49,745 nt of DNA from Candidatus Latescibacterota bacterium (GTDB lineage: Bacteria; Latescibacterota; UBA2968; UBA8231). Position 1 is the stretch's first letter. Every line of letters begins with the position of its first letter. A program made the position numbers and the translations under genes. Location of the stretch: the NCBI GenBank assembly GCA_020852055.1, contig JADZBP010000057.1, positions 1-49,745 on the forward strand. Direction: 5' to 3'. Positions 8,409 to 16,393 of this stretch are shown here, in pieces. The notes below the pieces were generated by a model. The model made no database searches. It was not told the origin of the DNA and was given only the letters and a program-made list of their open reading frames with translations.

Positions 8409-8522
8409 TTATCCGGATACCTTCCCCTTCCGCTCCTCAAGAAGGAGCAGGAAGCTAAGTCGCCGAAGAGCAAGGCCCAGATGGCTCACGAGGTCATTCA
8501 CGCTTTCAGCAGGGCAGGGCAA
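8409..8522 (-). CDS. leuL: Leucine leader peptide of the leuA attenuator
   Basis: The frame ends in RRLSFLLLLEERKGKVSG and a TAA at 8409. Four leucine codons in a row (CTG CTC CTT CTT, 8450-8439) lie inside a stretch with nine leucines in eighteen residues. Leader peptides of leu operons contain such runs so that ribosome stalling at low Leu-tRNA lets the transcript avoid the terminator; the VSG close to the end also recalls enterobacterial LeuL. The start is uncertain. TTG 8522 gives 37 residues with GGAGG seven bases upstream, ATG 8528 is too close to that SD, and GTG 8501 gives 30 residues without an SD. The frame stays open back to 8744, but the promoter at 8546-8575 lies inside that stretch, so the long version is unlikely. 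Confidence 0.75.
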   Translation of the reverse strand: MPCPAESVNDLVSHLGLALRRLSFLLLLEERKGKVSG

Positions 8523-8545
8523 CCCCATGCCTCCGATTTGGTGTA

Positions 8546-8575
8546 CATATAGGCCATCCATGCGCCAGGAGTCAA
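8546..8575 (-). promoter_or_regulatory. Sigma-70-type promoter of the leuA leader
   Basis: On the minus strand TTGACT (8575-8570) is followed, 17 or 18 bases on, by CTATAT or TATATG (about 8552-8546). Transcription would begin near 8539, leaving about 17 bases before TTG 8522. The spacing and the position just ahead of the leader-peptide SD support the call. Confidence 0.65.
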
Positions 8576-8861
8576 ACGATTGCTCTGAACGATACCCGAC
8601 GTCACGAGCCCATGACATGCCGACCCTTCCGCAGGGCGCCAAGGCAAACGCGATGTCTACGAAAGGCGTGGCCCTGGACTGTCGGCCCACCGCCGAGGAC
8701 CTATGCAGAGGCATATGCTGACCCTTTGTCGCTGGAGTTTGCATAGTTTGATGGAAGAACTATCGGCAATGCGGCCTTATCGATAGTCCGAAGCCTGGGC
8801 GAAGGCCTCCAGCGCCCACGCTCAGCGATCAGTGTCATAGCGATTGTCGTTAAATGACAAG
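8576..8861. other. Gene-free stretch between the leuA promoter and the higA remnant
   Basis: No frame here resembles a protein. The only structure seen is TGTCAT (8833-8838) and ATGACA (8854-8859), a short inverted repeat with a 15-base gap just before the higA remnant. It could be a leftover operator of an autoregulated antitoxin gene. No HigB toxin remnant was recognised upstream. Confidence 0.4.
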
Positions 8862-9060
8862 CGTCTGGAGATGGGGGTGCCGCCGCGCCGGATCAACGAG
8901 ATCGTCCTGGGAAAGCGCGGGATCACGGCCGATACCGCCCTGCGCCTGGGCCGGTACTTTCTGGCTGGGTTTGCAGATGGACTACGATCTGGCCGTGGCG
9001 GAGGACGCGTTGCGGGAACGCCTGAACAAAGAGGTCCGGCCTCGGGTGGCGGTAGGCTGA
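8862..9060 (+). pseudogene. higA-like antitoxin remnant (HTH/XRE), truncated and frameshifted
   Basis: One frame reads GVPPRRINEIVLGKRGITAD then TALRLGRYF, typical of the second half of the HigA/XRE helix-turn-helix domain. After RYF the frame is lost, and another frame gives FWLGLQMDYDL and AEDALRERLNKEVRPRV with a stop at 9060, matching the family's C-terminus. The usual N-terminal HPGEIL segment is absent and about ten bases seem lost near 8955-8965. No toxin gene adjoins it. It is best read as a decayed antitoxin and cannot make a full protein. Confidence 0.75.
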
Positions 9061-9275
9061 AACGGCACGTCTGCCTACCCCCCCCCCTAACCCGTGACCC
9101 CGAAGTCCCCCACCACTACCCTGGACGCCAGTCCCCCGCTTGCCGCGCCTGTACCGACACGGCCCGCGCCGCAACCCAGCCTGCTGCTGTTGCTTCTACT
9201 GGTCATACCCCTCCCCTTCGGGTTCAGGGCTGCTGCCACGGGCCGGCTGAATCCGGCCCTACCTCGCCACCTCCC

Positions 9276-10082
9276 CTAGGTGTGCTCCCAGGGGGAACGC
9301 GGGTTTACCGCCGCGCCCTGGAACTCCGCCATCAGCGCCGCCGTCACCTGGTCCTGCTTGATTGCCCGCAGCAGGCGCACCAGCGCCGCCACCCGGTGCT
9401 CGGCCAGCACCTTCCCCTTGGCGGCCGTGGAGGGCCGGGCGTCCCCCACGTACATCCGCGGGTACATCGCGTACCAGTCCACCGGCGAGTACCCTCCCAC
9501 CGCCGCCAGGTCGGCGTTCCGCTTCAGGCTCGTGAAGGGCTGGGGCGGCACCTCCTCCATCTTCACCAGCTCGGGGGCGATGTGCAGCATGGTGCTGGTC
9601 TCGGCCTCGCAGGCGTGGCCGGTCTCCTTGGTTTCCAGCACCTCCTTCGCCCCCTCGAAGTAGGGCAGTTGGGCATAATACACGCAGTACTGGCGCGCCT
9701 TCTCCATCAAGGTCTGCACCAAGAGCGGCAGGAAATGGCGGTTGCCGCCGTGGCCGCTCAACAGCACGATTTTCTTCAGCCCGTTGCGGCCCATCTCATC
9801 GCAGAGGTTTTCCAAGAGGGCAAAGGCCAGCTCCCGCCGCAGGACCACCGCCCCGGGCAGGTGCGCCCCCTCGTGGTTGATCCCCCACGGGTAGGCCGGA
9901 AACACGATGGCCGGCTCCTGCGCGGCGGCCTGGCAGGCGGTCCAGTGGGCGGCCAGCATGTCGGTGCCCAGGGGCAGGTGGCTGGCGTGCGGCTCGATCA
10001 CCCCCACCGGGATCACGCCCACCCCCTGGCACTGGGCCACGGCCTTCTCGAAATCGGGTACGGTCAGGTTTTCCCAGCGCAT
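9276..10082 (-). CDS. Creatininase-family amidohydrolase
   Basis: The 268-residue protein has the creatininase fold signatures: VIPVGVIEPHASHLPLGTD with the first metal ligands, WGINHEGAHLPGAV, LLSGHGGNRHF, and the late acidic ligand in GHACEAETSTML. Family members are Zn/Mn enzymes that open cyclic amides or deformylate intermediates (creatinine, mycofactocin MftE, FAPy deformylase). There is no mycofactocin or riboflavin gene nearby, so the substrate is open. An AAAGGAG box precedes ATG 10082 by about ten bases. The gene is 58 bases downstream of the AAC(3)-like gene on the same strand and could be co-transcribed with it. Confidence 0.88.
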   Translation of the reverse strand: MRWENLTVPDFEKAVAQCQGVGVIPVGVIEPHASHLPLGTDMLAAHWTACQAAAQEPAIVFPAYPWGINHEGAHLPGAVVLRRELAFALLENLCDEMGRNGLKKIVLLSGHGGNRHFLPLLVQTLMEKARQYCVYYAQLPYFEGAKEVLETKETGHACEAETSTMLHIAPELVKMEEVPPQPFTSLKRNADLAAVGGYSPVDWYAMYPRMYVGDARPSTAAKGKVLAEHRVAALVRLLRAIKQDQVTAALMAEFQGAAVNPRSPWEHT

Positions 10083-10140
10083 CTCCCCTGCTCTCCTTTC
10101 CCGCAGCTTTCCCCCGCCATAGCAGGAGATCGCGGCTATG

Positions 10141-10908
10141 TCATTTTGCTTGATGACGCCCGCGAGGACCGTCGGGAATGGGATCCACGAAAAACAGTGG
10201 ATCCCGTCTCAACGCTGCCAGCGCTTGCTCGAAAAGAATCCCGCAGTCGAGCACGTGCACCTGCGCCTGGCCAATCACGCCCCTTCCCAGGCCCTCGTCC
10301 CCCAGGATATCCTGCACTCGATCATATCGCTGCGCAAATCCCCTGAACCCGTGGGCAAGGTAGGTCCTGGTGAAGGTGTGTCCCTGGGCATCCGTGATCG
10401 TGTACTCGGTTGGCGCTCCGAACAGGTACGGCGGCTGCACGTACTCCTCAATCGCGTGCATCGAGGTGTTGGGCTTCAAACCACAGCCGACCATCAGGAT
10501 CTTCCCTCCCCGGTGAAACAGCTTGTTGAAGGGGGAATGGTGTCCGCACGGGGTGCTGTCGTAGCCATGCGTGCCGAGCAGTTCGTGCATCTTGTACCCA
10601 ACACCACAAACAGAATGGGTCGGGTGTTGGCTTCGGACCGTGCCCGCACGGGTGCGGAAATACTCGCTGAGAAACCCGACACAGGAGGGGGTCGTATTGG
10701 TACTGTGGATGTGCGGAGGGTGCTGCTTGTAAGACAGACTCGGCATGAGCAAGGTGCCGTATTCGCCCAGCACCTCCAGCATGGCCAAGATGAACTCCTC
10801 AGGGTCGCGAATTCCCAGGGACTTGAAGGAGGAATGCACCAGGACCGTGTCTCCCCCGTTGATCCCGCTGTTCCGAATCTGTTCGGCCAGGTCATCCATA
10901 GATTTCAC
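10141..10908 (-). CDS. AAC(3)-family (YokD-like) acyl-CoA N-acyltransferase
   Basis: The 255-residue protein belongs to the aminoglycoside 3-N-acetyltransferase fold. It begins with GDTVLVHSSFKSLG and continues with LLMPSLSY, RSQHPTHSVCGVG and the GYDSTPCGHHSPFNKL motif that carries the active-site residues. YokD homologues often act on substrates other than aminoglycosides, so a resistance role should not be assumed. The start may be GTG 10908 or ATG 10899; neither has a clear SD. The gene is divergent from an ArsR regulator, and the 36-base gap holds an AT-rich palindrome, so both may be controlled by that regulator. Confidence 0.85.
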   Translation of the reverse strand: MKSMDDLAEQIRNSGINGGDTVLVHSSFKSLGIRDPEEFILAMLEVLGEYGTLLMPSLSYKQHPPHIHSTNTTPSCVGFLSEYFRTRAGTVRSQHPTHSVCGVGYKMHELLGTHGYDSTPCGHHSPFNKLFHRGGKILMVGCGLKPNTSMHAIEEYVQPPYLFGAPTEYTITDAQGHTFTRTYLAHGFRGFAQRYDRVQDILGDEGLGRGVIGQAQVHVLDCGILFEQALAALRRDPLFFVDPIPDGPRGRHQAK

Positions 10909-10938
10909 TTGACTCTAATTTAGTTATTTAGCTAATTA
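10909..10938. promoter_or_regulatory. AT-rich palindromic operator/promoter between AAC(3)-like gene and arsR-type regulator
   Basis: TTGACT (10909-10914) runs into an imperfect palindrome with TAATT and AATTA arms (10916-10938) that fills nearly the whole gap before ATG 10945. The plus-strand gene has no SD, and a start site only a few bases before ATG is likely, so its transcript may be leaderless. ArsR-family proteins bind such palindromes and repress their own promoter; this is inferred. Confidence 0.45.
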
Positions 10939-10944
10939 TCGACA

Positions 10945-11277
10945 ATGAACGCTATCTTCAAAGCCCTGGCCGACCCTACCCGCCGCAAGGTACTGGAGCT
11001 GCTCCGCCAGCGCCCGATGACTGCTGGAGAGCTGTCGGGACATTTCCCGGTGTCGCGGCCGACCATGTCGGCGCATTTTGCGGTGCTGCGCGAGGCGGAC
11101 CTGATCGAGGCCAACAAGATCGGCACGAGCATCATCTATCAGTTGAAGTTGTCGGTGCTGGAGGAGGCCCTGCTGGGCTTCACCCAGCTGTTGGGCATCG
11201 GCGCTGGAGAGCGCACGAAAGCGAAATCTGCTGGCAAGGCCCAGCCCAAAAAAAACCGTGAAGGAGCCGACGAATGA
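10945..11277 (+). CDS. ArsR-family winged-helix repressor (SdpR-like)
   Basis: The 110-residue protein has an ArsR winged-helix domain: FKALADPTRRKVLELLRQ, then the recognition region ELSGHFPVSRPTMSAHFAVL, then the beta-wing GTSIIYQL. The metal-binding ELCVCDL motif of ArsR/SmtB is replaced, so this is a non-metal SdpR-type repressor. A lysine-rich tail (about 90-110) is unusual for the family. Its TGA overlaps the start of the membrane-protein gene (ATGA), so the two are translationally coupled. This recalls SdpR/SdpI pairs in which a membrane protein sequesters the repressor; that function is inferred here. Confidence 0.88.
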   Translation: MNAIFKALADPTRRKVLELLRQRPMTAGELSGHFPVSRPTMSAHFAVLREADLIEANKIGTSIIYQLKLSVLEEALLGFTQLLGIGAGERTKAKSAGKAQPKKNREGADE

Positions 11278-11705
11278 ACGAGAACCCCAAGCCCCGCGCC
11301 ATAAAACACATCCTCTTCGCCCTCAAGATCGCGGCTGTAATGATCGGAGGCGCTTTGCTGCTCACCCTGGCCCGCAAGCAAGGATGGATCGACGGAGAGC
11401 AGGTCATACGCGCGAACAACGTCATCATGGGTCTCGCCCTCGCGGCCTACTTCAACGCCATGCCGAAGATGCTGCACGGACCACTGCCCGACTCCATCCC
11501 CGACGCGACAATGGCGCAGACGCTGGGGCGTGTCAACGGCTGGGCCATGACGCTGGCGTTTCTTGCCTGGGCGGTGTTATGGGCGTTCGCGCCGCAGGAA
11601 CTCGCTCAAATCGGCTCGATAGCCGCTGTCGGCACCAGCGCCGCGGTCACCATCGGCTACATGGTGTGGAAGCTCGTGGCCCGCCGCACGGCGAGGAGCG
11701 TCTGA
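11274..11705 (+). CDS. Small multi-pass membrane protein coupled to the ArsR-type repressor
   Basis: This 143-residue protein has about four hydrophobic segments: around 13-30, 45-60, 88-108 and 113-133. It ends in basic residues (KLVARRTARSV), suggesting a cytoplasmic C-terminus. No catalytic motif or known family is recognised. The start overlaps the repressor stop by four bases. By analogy with SdpRI pairs it may act as signal receptor or immunity protein, but it is shorter than SdpI and lacks a clear SdpI signature. Confidence 0.75.
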   Translation: MNENPKPRAIKHILFALKIAAVMIGGALLLTLARKQGWIDGEQVIRANNVIMGLALAAYFNAMPKMLHGPLPDSIPDATMAQTLGRVNGWAMTLAFLAWAVLWAFAPQELAQIGSIAAVGTSAAVTIGYMVWKLVARRTARSV

Positions 11706-11866
11706 GCCGCGACCACCCCAAAAGACTCGCAGGATTTTGCCGGGGTAGTGGTCCGAAGGTGCTGGCCGACAGGGGCGGCATAACTCTATATTTCGGCCGA
11801 AGAGCCCTTGCAACTATCCAGTTCTTTGGGAAAATATCATTCACCTCCTGATCGGAGGAGCGCGCC

Positions 11867-12712
11867 ATGGCAGTGGTTTTCGGCATCGCAGTTGCACTGA
11901 TCAGCCTCGCGATTGGCTATTCCACCGGCGGTGGTGACCTCAACGTGCTGGTCCAACCAGCTCTGCTCCTCATCGCCGTCGGCGGGGCCGTGGGCGTACT
12001 GCTGGCGGTTGGGGGGGCGAGGGGAACAGCCGAGGTCTTCAGGGCCCTGGTCTCCCGCACCAGCCCCCGGCCCAGTGCGCGCCGCAACCTCGAGGTCCTG
12101 AGCCTCATGCACGATATCTTCCAGCTCAACGCCCGCGAGGGGGTGGATGGCATAGAGCCGCACGTGAAGAATCCCGAAAGCAGCGCGCTTTTCGGCGCGG
12201 CCCCGGTAACAGACCCGCAGGCGGTGAGCTTTATCGTCGAGCACCTGCGCCTGATCATCAGTCACATCTCCGACAAGGCGCAGGTCCGGCGCCACCTGGA
12301 ACTCGACCTCGCCGCCCGGCGCGCCACCGCCGCAGAGGCTCCGGCGATCCTGGAAAAGGTGGCGGCCAGTCTGCCCGCATGGGGTCTGGTGGCCGGGTTG
12401 GTGGGCATGGCTCTCGCCGCCGGCAAGACCGCAGGGCCGCTGGCCTGGGGGCCGTGCCTGAGCGCGGCGCTGGCGGGCATCGCTCCGGCAGTGCTGCTCT
12501 CGCACGCCGTGGTCTCTCCCCTGGCCCGGCGGATGGCCGCGCGTGCCCGTGAGGATCTCCTGCTGCGCGAAGCGATTGCGGAATGCGTGATCGCTTTGCT
12601 GTACGGCTACGATCCGCCCGGGGCGGTGGAGTTCGGGCGGATGACCTTGCCCCTTTCCACTCGTCCCTCCTTCGACGAGTGGAAAGCCCGTCTCCAGGAG
12701 CGGAAGGAATGA
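11867..12712 (+). CDS. MotA/PomA-family flagellar stator-like membrane protein (orphan)
   Basis: The 281-residue protein follows MotA architecture: two N-terminal membrane segments (about 1-20 and 28-50), a long cytoplasmic loop with LMHDIFQLNAREGVDGIEPH (the family's charged segment), and two further membrane segments around 180 and 210. Conserved prolines are present (LPAWGLVAGLVGM and GIAPAVLLSHAVVSPLARR). MotA with MotB conducts ions to drive the flagellar motor. ATG 11867 has a GGAGGAG SD. No MotB follows, and no other motility gene is present, so it may pair with a distant MotB or energise something other than a flagellum. Confidence 0.82.
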   Translation: MAVVFGIAVALISLAIGYSTGGGDLNVLVQPALLLIAVGGAVGVLLAVGGARGTAEVFRALVSRTSPRPSARRNLEVLSLMHDIFQLNAREGVDGIEPHVKNPESSALFGAAPVTDPQAVSFIVEHLRLIISHISDKAQVRRHLELDLAARRATAAEAPAILEKVAASLPAWGLVAGLVGMALAAGKTAGPLAWGPCLSAALAGIAPAVLLSHAVVSPLARRMAARAREDLLLREAIAECVIALLYGYDPPGAVEFGRMTLPLSTRPSFDEWKARLQERKE

Positions 12713-12816
12713 CCGGCCCCCAGCCATGAAGACCGGCGGGGCGAAGAGGTGACCCTGGACGAGGTCGAGTGTATTGCGATCTAGCGAAACCCAACCGGTC
12801 TTGAGAAGGGCCGCTG

Positions 12817-13227
12817 CTACAACCCTCTCTTCTTTAGATTGATCTCCAGTTTCCGCTTTGGCTGTTCTTCCTGCTGCCGGCGGGTGCTCGCCATTTTCAC
12901 GTCGCGTTTCTCGCCCTGATCCGGCCGGGTGTTGGATTTTTCCTCGGCGCCCAGCGACAGGACCTCCAGCATCTTGTGATAGCTCTGCAGCCGGGATTCC
13001 TGCTCCTGGAGAGGCTTGACGATGAGTTCGAGGTCGGCCACGGCCTGGCGCTTACCGGCGCTACCATCAAACCACTTGGCCACTTCCTTATCAATGCCCC
13101 TCAGCTTGCGGCGGGCCTCGGCGGCGCGGCGGGAGTAGAGACGGATGGAGCGAATCGAAAGCACCACCATGGCGATGGCGATGGTGCCGACGACGATGGG
13201 GGGCAGCAGCCAGGAAAAGGAAGGCAT
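12817..13227 (-). CDS. Hypothetical membrane-anchored coiled-coil protein
   Basis: The 136-residue protein starts with one hydrophobic segment (about 6-27) followed by a long, charged, probably coiled-coil helix (about 30-95). The C-terminal third is very basic and polar (about 100-136). It has no peptidoglycan-binding domain and so is not a MotB. ATG 13227 has GAGGT about ten bases upstream. It is convergent with the MotA-like gene. No family is recognised; topology suggests a cytoplasmic, membrane-tethered scaffold. Confidence 0.6.
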   Translation of the reverse strand: MPSFSWLLPPIVVGTIAIAMVVLSIRSIRLYSRRAAEARRKLRGIDKEVAKWFDGSAGKRQAVADLELIVKPLQEQESRLQSYHKMLEVLSLGAEEKSNTRPDQGEKRDVKMASTRRQQEEQPKRKLEINLKKRGL

Positions 13228-13547
13228 CTTTTGTTCTACCTCGACACGAAACGAGTGGCCCGGTACGGATGGGAGTAAAGGATCGGCATCGCTGCTATGC
13301 CGAAACTATAGCGATTTAGCAAGATGAGTACCAACAGCTTCAGCCCGCAGCCAATACCTGTTTGAACTGAGGTTGGCGCCCGGAAGACCCGGAAAAGTCG
13401 GTGGCAGGGGTGTCAACCAGTCTGGCAGTTGCCAAAAACCCTGGCACGGCGGCCAATCTGTCACCGGTATTGGTAGTCGGTGCTAACCATAGGCCCCTGC
13501 CCGGCCTCAAAGATTGTGGCCCTGCCCGCTCCTGGAGCAGGGCCACC
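13228..13547. other. Gene-free stretch with a perfect hairpin after the hybrid kinase gene
   Basis: No protein-like frame is visible. GTGGCCCTGC (13516-13525) and GCAGGGCCAC (13537-13546) form a perfect ten-base stem directly after the kinase stop. It lacks a T-run on either strand, so it is at best a weak or Rho-assisted terminator. Nothing else is recognised here. Confidence 0.5.
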
Positions 13548-16253
13548 CTAGGCGTCCAGGACCCGCCGCACCATCAGCGACAACTGGCCGGTGGAAAAGG
13601 GTTTCTCCGCAATCCCCATCACCCCCTCGAGTTCTCCCTGTGCCAGCGCATAGCCGGTGAAAAGCACCACCTTGAGTTTGGGCTGCCGCGCTTTGATCCG
13701 CCTGAGCACCTCCCTTCCCGAAAGGCCCGGCATGGACAGGTCCAGCAGGACCAGGCTGATCTGCCCCTTTTTTTCTTCGAGGATCTCCAGCCCGCTCAGA
13801 CCATCGGGGGCGCCCAACACCTGATAGCCCAATTTGGTGAGAATCCTGGCCGTGCTGCGGCGCACCAGCTCGTCGTCGTCGATGACCAACAGGGTCTCGG
13901 TGCCTCGGGGCAGCTCCGGGGTGTCGGCGGCGTTCATCAGGGCCACTTCCTCGGCTGCAACCGGCAGATAACAGGAGAAGAGGGTCCCCTGGCCGGCCTC
14001 GCTGTGGCATTCGATCCACCCCTGGTGCCGCTGGAGGATGCCGTAGACGGTGGCCAGGCCCAGGCCAGTGCCCCAACCCACGTCCTTGGTGGTGAAAAAA
14101 GGCTCAAAGATCCGCTCCCGGGTCCCGGAATCCATACCCCTGCCATTGTCCCTCACCTCCAGGCGCACATACTCCCTGGGGGTTGCTTCTCCGGGGCCGG
14201 CCTGACAAATCGGCTGCGCCGTGGTGCGGATAAAAAGCACCGGGCGTTCCACGCCCTCCAGCGCGTCGCGGGCGTTCAGGTAGAGGTTGAGCAGGACCTG
14301 CTCCAACTGCCCGGTATCGGCCTGGACCAGCGGCAAGTCCGGGGGGAGGTCCACCTCCAGCTCGATGCGGTGGTCGATGGTCGTGCGGAGGAGGGACACG
14401 GTGTTGCGGACGACCACATCCAGGTTCAGCGGCCGGAAGTACGGTTCCGTCTTCGCGGTCCGGGAAAAGAGCATCAACTGGCGGATCAGGTCGGCCCCCC
14501 GTTTGGTGGTGGCGGCGGCATCCTGCAGGTACTGCTGTACCTGCGGGGAGGCTTCGTCCATCGCCAGACCGATATTGCCCAGATTGGCCTGGAGCAGGTT
14601 GTTGAAGTTGTGGGCAATGCCGGCGGTCAACTGGCCCACCGCCTCCAATTTCTGGGCCTGCTGGAGCAGGAGCTGAACCCGGGCCAGCTCCTTGAGGTCC
14701 TCGAGCCGCCGGTAGGCTTCGGAGATCACCTGGGCGAAACGCTCCAGAATGGCGAGGTCCTGGGCGGTGAAGGCGTGCTCCAGGGTGCTGCTCAGGGCCA
14801 CGGTGCCTCCCCAAAAAGGGGCATCGACGACACATTTCACTTCGGGCCCGAGGTCATCCTGGAATTCTTCGACCGCGGCCCGGGTGCGCCGGTAGCAGGT
14901 TTCGCCCGTTGCCACCACCTGCCTGAGTTTGGGGGGCATCGGATACTGAGCGGAGTACCTCACCCCCTCGCCATCGGAGAAGTAACAGGAGCAGGTGCCC
15001 TCGACCGGGTCGATCAGCTGAATACTGCAGTGGAAGCAGGACACCAGGGCGCGGAGTTCCCGGAAGCACCCCTCGGCGACCTGTTGCCAGTCCTGCGGGC
15101 CTTCCATCTGTAAGATCTGGTTGCGCACCTGCTGCAGGGCCAGGCTGAGCGAGAGTTCCCGGTCATGCTGGGCCCGCTCGATCGCCAGGCTGGCCTGGGC
15201 CGCCAGTTGCTCCAGCAGGCCCAGATCGAAAAGGTCTCGCACCTTGTTGCTGATCCCGGTGGTCAATACCCCGATCACCTCACCTCTGGACCACAAGGGC
15301 ACGCTGGCCATCCGTCCCGTCGGCCCGGAGCGGTCCAGTGTGGCCTGATCCAGCAGGGATTGGATCTCCGGATCGTAAGGGGAGACGATCGGGTCCTCGG
15401 GATCGTCCAGCAGATAGGGCTGCCCGGTGGAGAATACGTGGCCGCTCAGCCCCAGGCCCGGAACCACCCGGATCTGGCGGAGCAGTGCCCAGTCGTGCCC
15501 TACCTGGGCGCTGACCACCAGCTGTTTTTCGTGGGCGTCGTACAGAAGCAACTGGACCAGGTTGCACTCCATCAACTGGGCCGACTCCTGGGCGATGATC
15601 TGCAACACCTGGCCCAGCTCCCGACCGCGGTACACGGCGCTGATGGCCGTGGCCAGGGCCTCGGCCTCCCGCGCCCGCTGCTCCAGCTTTTCCAGGTCCT
15701 CCCAGCGCCGGAAGCCGTCGGAGAGCAGGGCGGTCAATTCCTCGAGGAAGGCGATATCCCGCGCCGAGAAGGCCTCCGGCGCCACGCTGGTCAGGGACAA
15801 GGTTCCGTGCGAAAAGGGCACATCCACCACCGCCCGGATCGGCGCCGCCCGTTGCAGACGCTCGCGCTCACCATAGAGATCCTCGTGATCCAGGTCCCGC
15901 CGGTAACACAACTGCTGGCTGCGCCAGCACCGGGCGATGAGATCGATGGCCGGGTCATCCGGGCAGGCCTGCACCCATCCCTTGGTGGCCAGGGTGCCGC
16001 TGCGCACAGTCAGGGAGATGAGGGAATCGTCGACCTGGTTGACGGCGCAGCCGACGAAGGGCACTTCCAGCTCCTTCAGGCCCCGGTAGAGGATCTCCAG
16101 GACCTGGTCGATGTCGGCGCTGCTCTCCATCTCCCAGATCGTCTGCCGCAATTGCTGGAAGATCTGATGCCGGAGGGGCGACCAGGTATCCGTGGCCAAA
16201 GGCGCGGTCGTGGTTCCGGGTGGGGGCTGGGCATCGCTACCCTGGGGGTTCAT
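13548..16253 (-). CDS. Hybrid sensor histidine kinase with three GAF-like domains and a C-terminal receiver
   Basis: The 901-residue cytoplasmic protein has three GAF-like modules (about 40-185, 205-362 and 385-515) and no membrane segment. The dimerisation/phosphoacceptor domain has His548 in [15 protein letters not shown]. The HATPase domain has N, G1, F and G2 boxes ([40 protein letters not shown]). A receiver domain follows with Asp838 in LLDLSMPG and Lys884. It is of the class that phosphorylates its own receiver. ATG 16253 has AGAGGT six bases upstream; the much longer open frame to 17222 is only the neighbouring gene read out of frame. No output regulator is next to it. It lies 140 bases downstream of the exported aminotransferase, on the same strand. 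Confidence 0.93.
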   Translation of the reverse strand: MNPQGSDAQPPPGTTTAPLATDTWSPLRHQIFQQLRQTIWEMESSADIDQVLEILYRGLKELEVPFVGCAVNQVDDSLISLTVRSGTLATKGWVQACPDDPAIDLIARCWRSQQLCYRRDLDHEDLYGERERLQRAAPIRAVVDVPFSHGTLSLTSVAPEAFSARDIAFLEELTALLSDGFRRWEDLEKLEQRAREAEALATAISAVYRGRELGQVLQIIAQESAQLMECNLVQLLLYDAHEKQLVVSAQVGHDWALLRQIRVVPGLGLSGHVFSTGQPYLLDDPEDPIVSPYDPEIQSLLDQATLDRSGPTGRMASVPLWSRGEVIGVLTTGISNKVRDLFDLGLLEQLAAQASLAIERAQHDRELSLSLALQQVRNQILQMEGPQDWQQVAEGCFRELRALVSCFHCSIQLIDPVEGTCSCYFSDGEGVRYSAQYPMPPKLRQVVATGETCYRRTRAAVEEFQDDLGPEVKCVVDAPFWGGTVALSSTLEHAFTAQDLAILERFAQVISEAYRRLEDLKELARVQLLLQQAQKLEAVGQLTAGIAHNFNNLLQANLGNIGLAMDEASPQVQQYLQDAAATTKRGADLIRQLMLFSRTAKTEPYFRPLNLDVVVRNTVSLLRTTIDHRIELEVDLPPDLPLVQADTGQLEQVLLNLYLNARDALEGVERPVLFIRTTAQPICQAGPGEATPREYVRLEVRDNGRGMDSGTRERIFEPFFTTKDVGWGTGLGLATVYGILQRHQGWIECHSEAGQGTLFSCYLPVAAEEVALMNAADTPELPRGTETLLVIDDDELVRRSTARILTKLGYQVLGAPDGLSGLEILEEKKGQISLVLLDLSMPGLSGREVLRRIKARQPKLKVVLFTGYALAQGELEGVMGIAEKPFSTGQLSLMVRRVLDA

Positions 16254-16393
16254 TCTGGACCTCTGGGCTGGAACGTGTGGTCTGGGGATCTGCCCGTTTC
16301 CAGGCGCGTACCGGCAGGATCGGGGACCTCGCGAACGGGGACGGCAGCGGGAAATTAGCGCCCGCCCGCCCGATGGGCAAACCGGCCGCCTCC

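Noticed and set aside
8409-8744. A 111-residue protein in the leuA leader region
   Set aside because: A good promoter lies inside it and only the last 30-37 residues carry a signal (the leucine run), so the leader-peptide reading is preferred.
9094-9279. A 61-residue open frame with a run of leucines, downstream of the higA remnant
   Set aside because: It is Pro/Leu biased, has no SD, and overlaps the end of the creatininase gene on the other strand; it looks like chance in GC-rich sequence.
10141-10908. Aminoglycoside resistance gene
   Set aside because: The family includes many YokD-type enzymes with other substrates and nothing in the context indicates antibiotics.
12713-12816. A motB remnant directly after the MotA-like gene
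   Set aside because: Only a frame of about a dozen residues follows and none of it resembles MotB.
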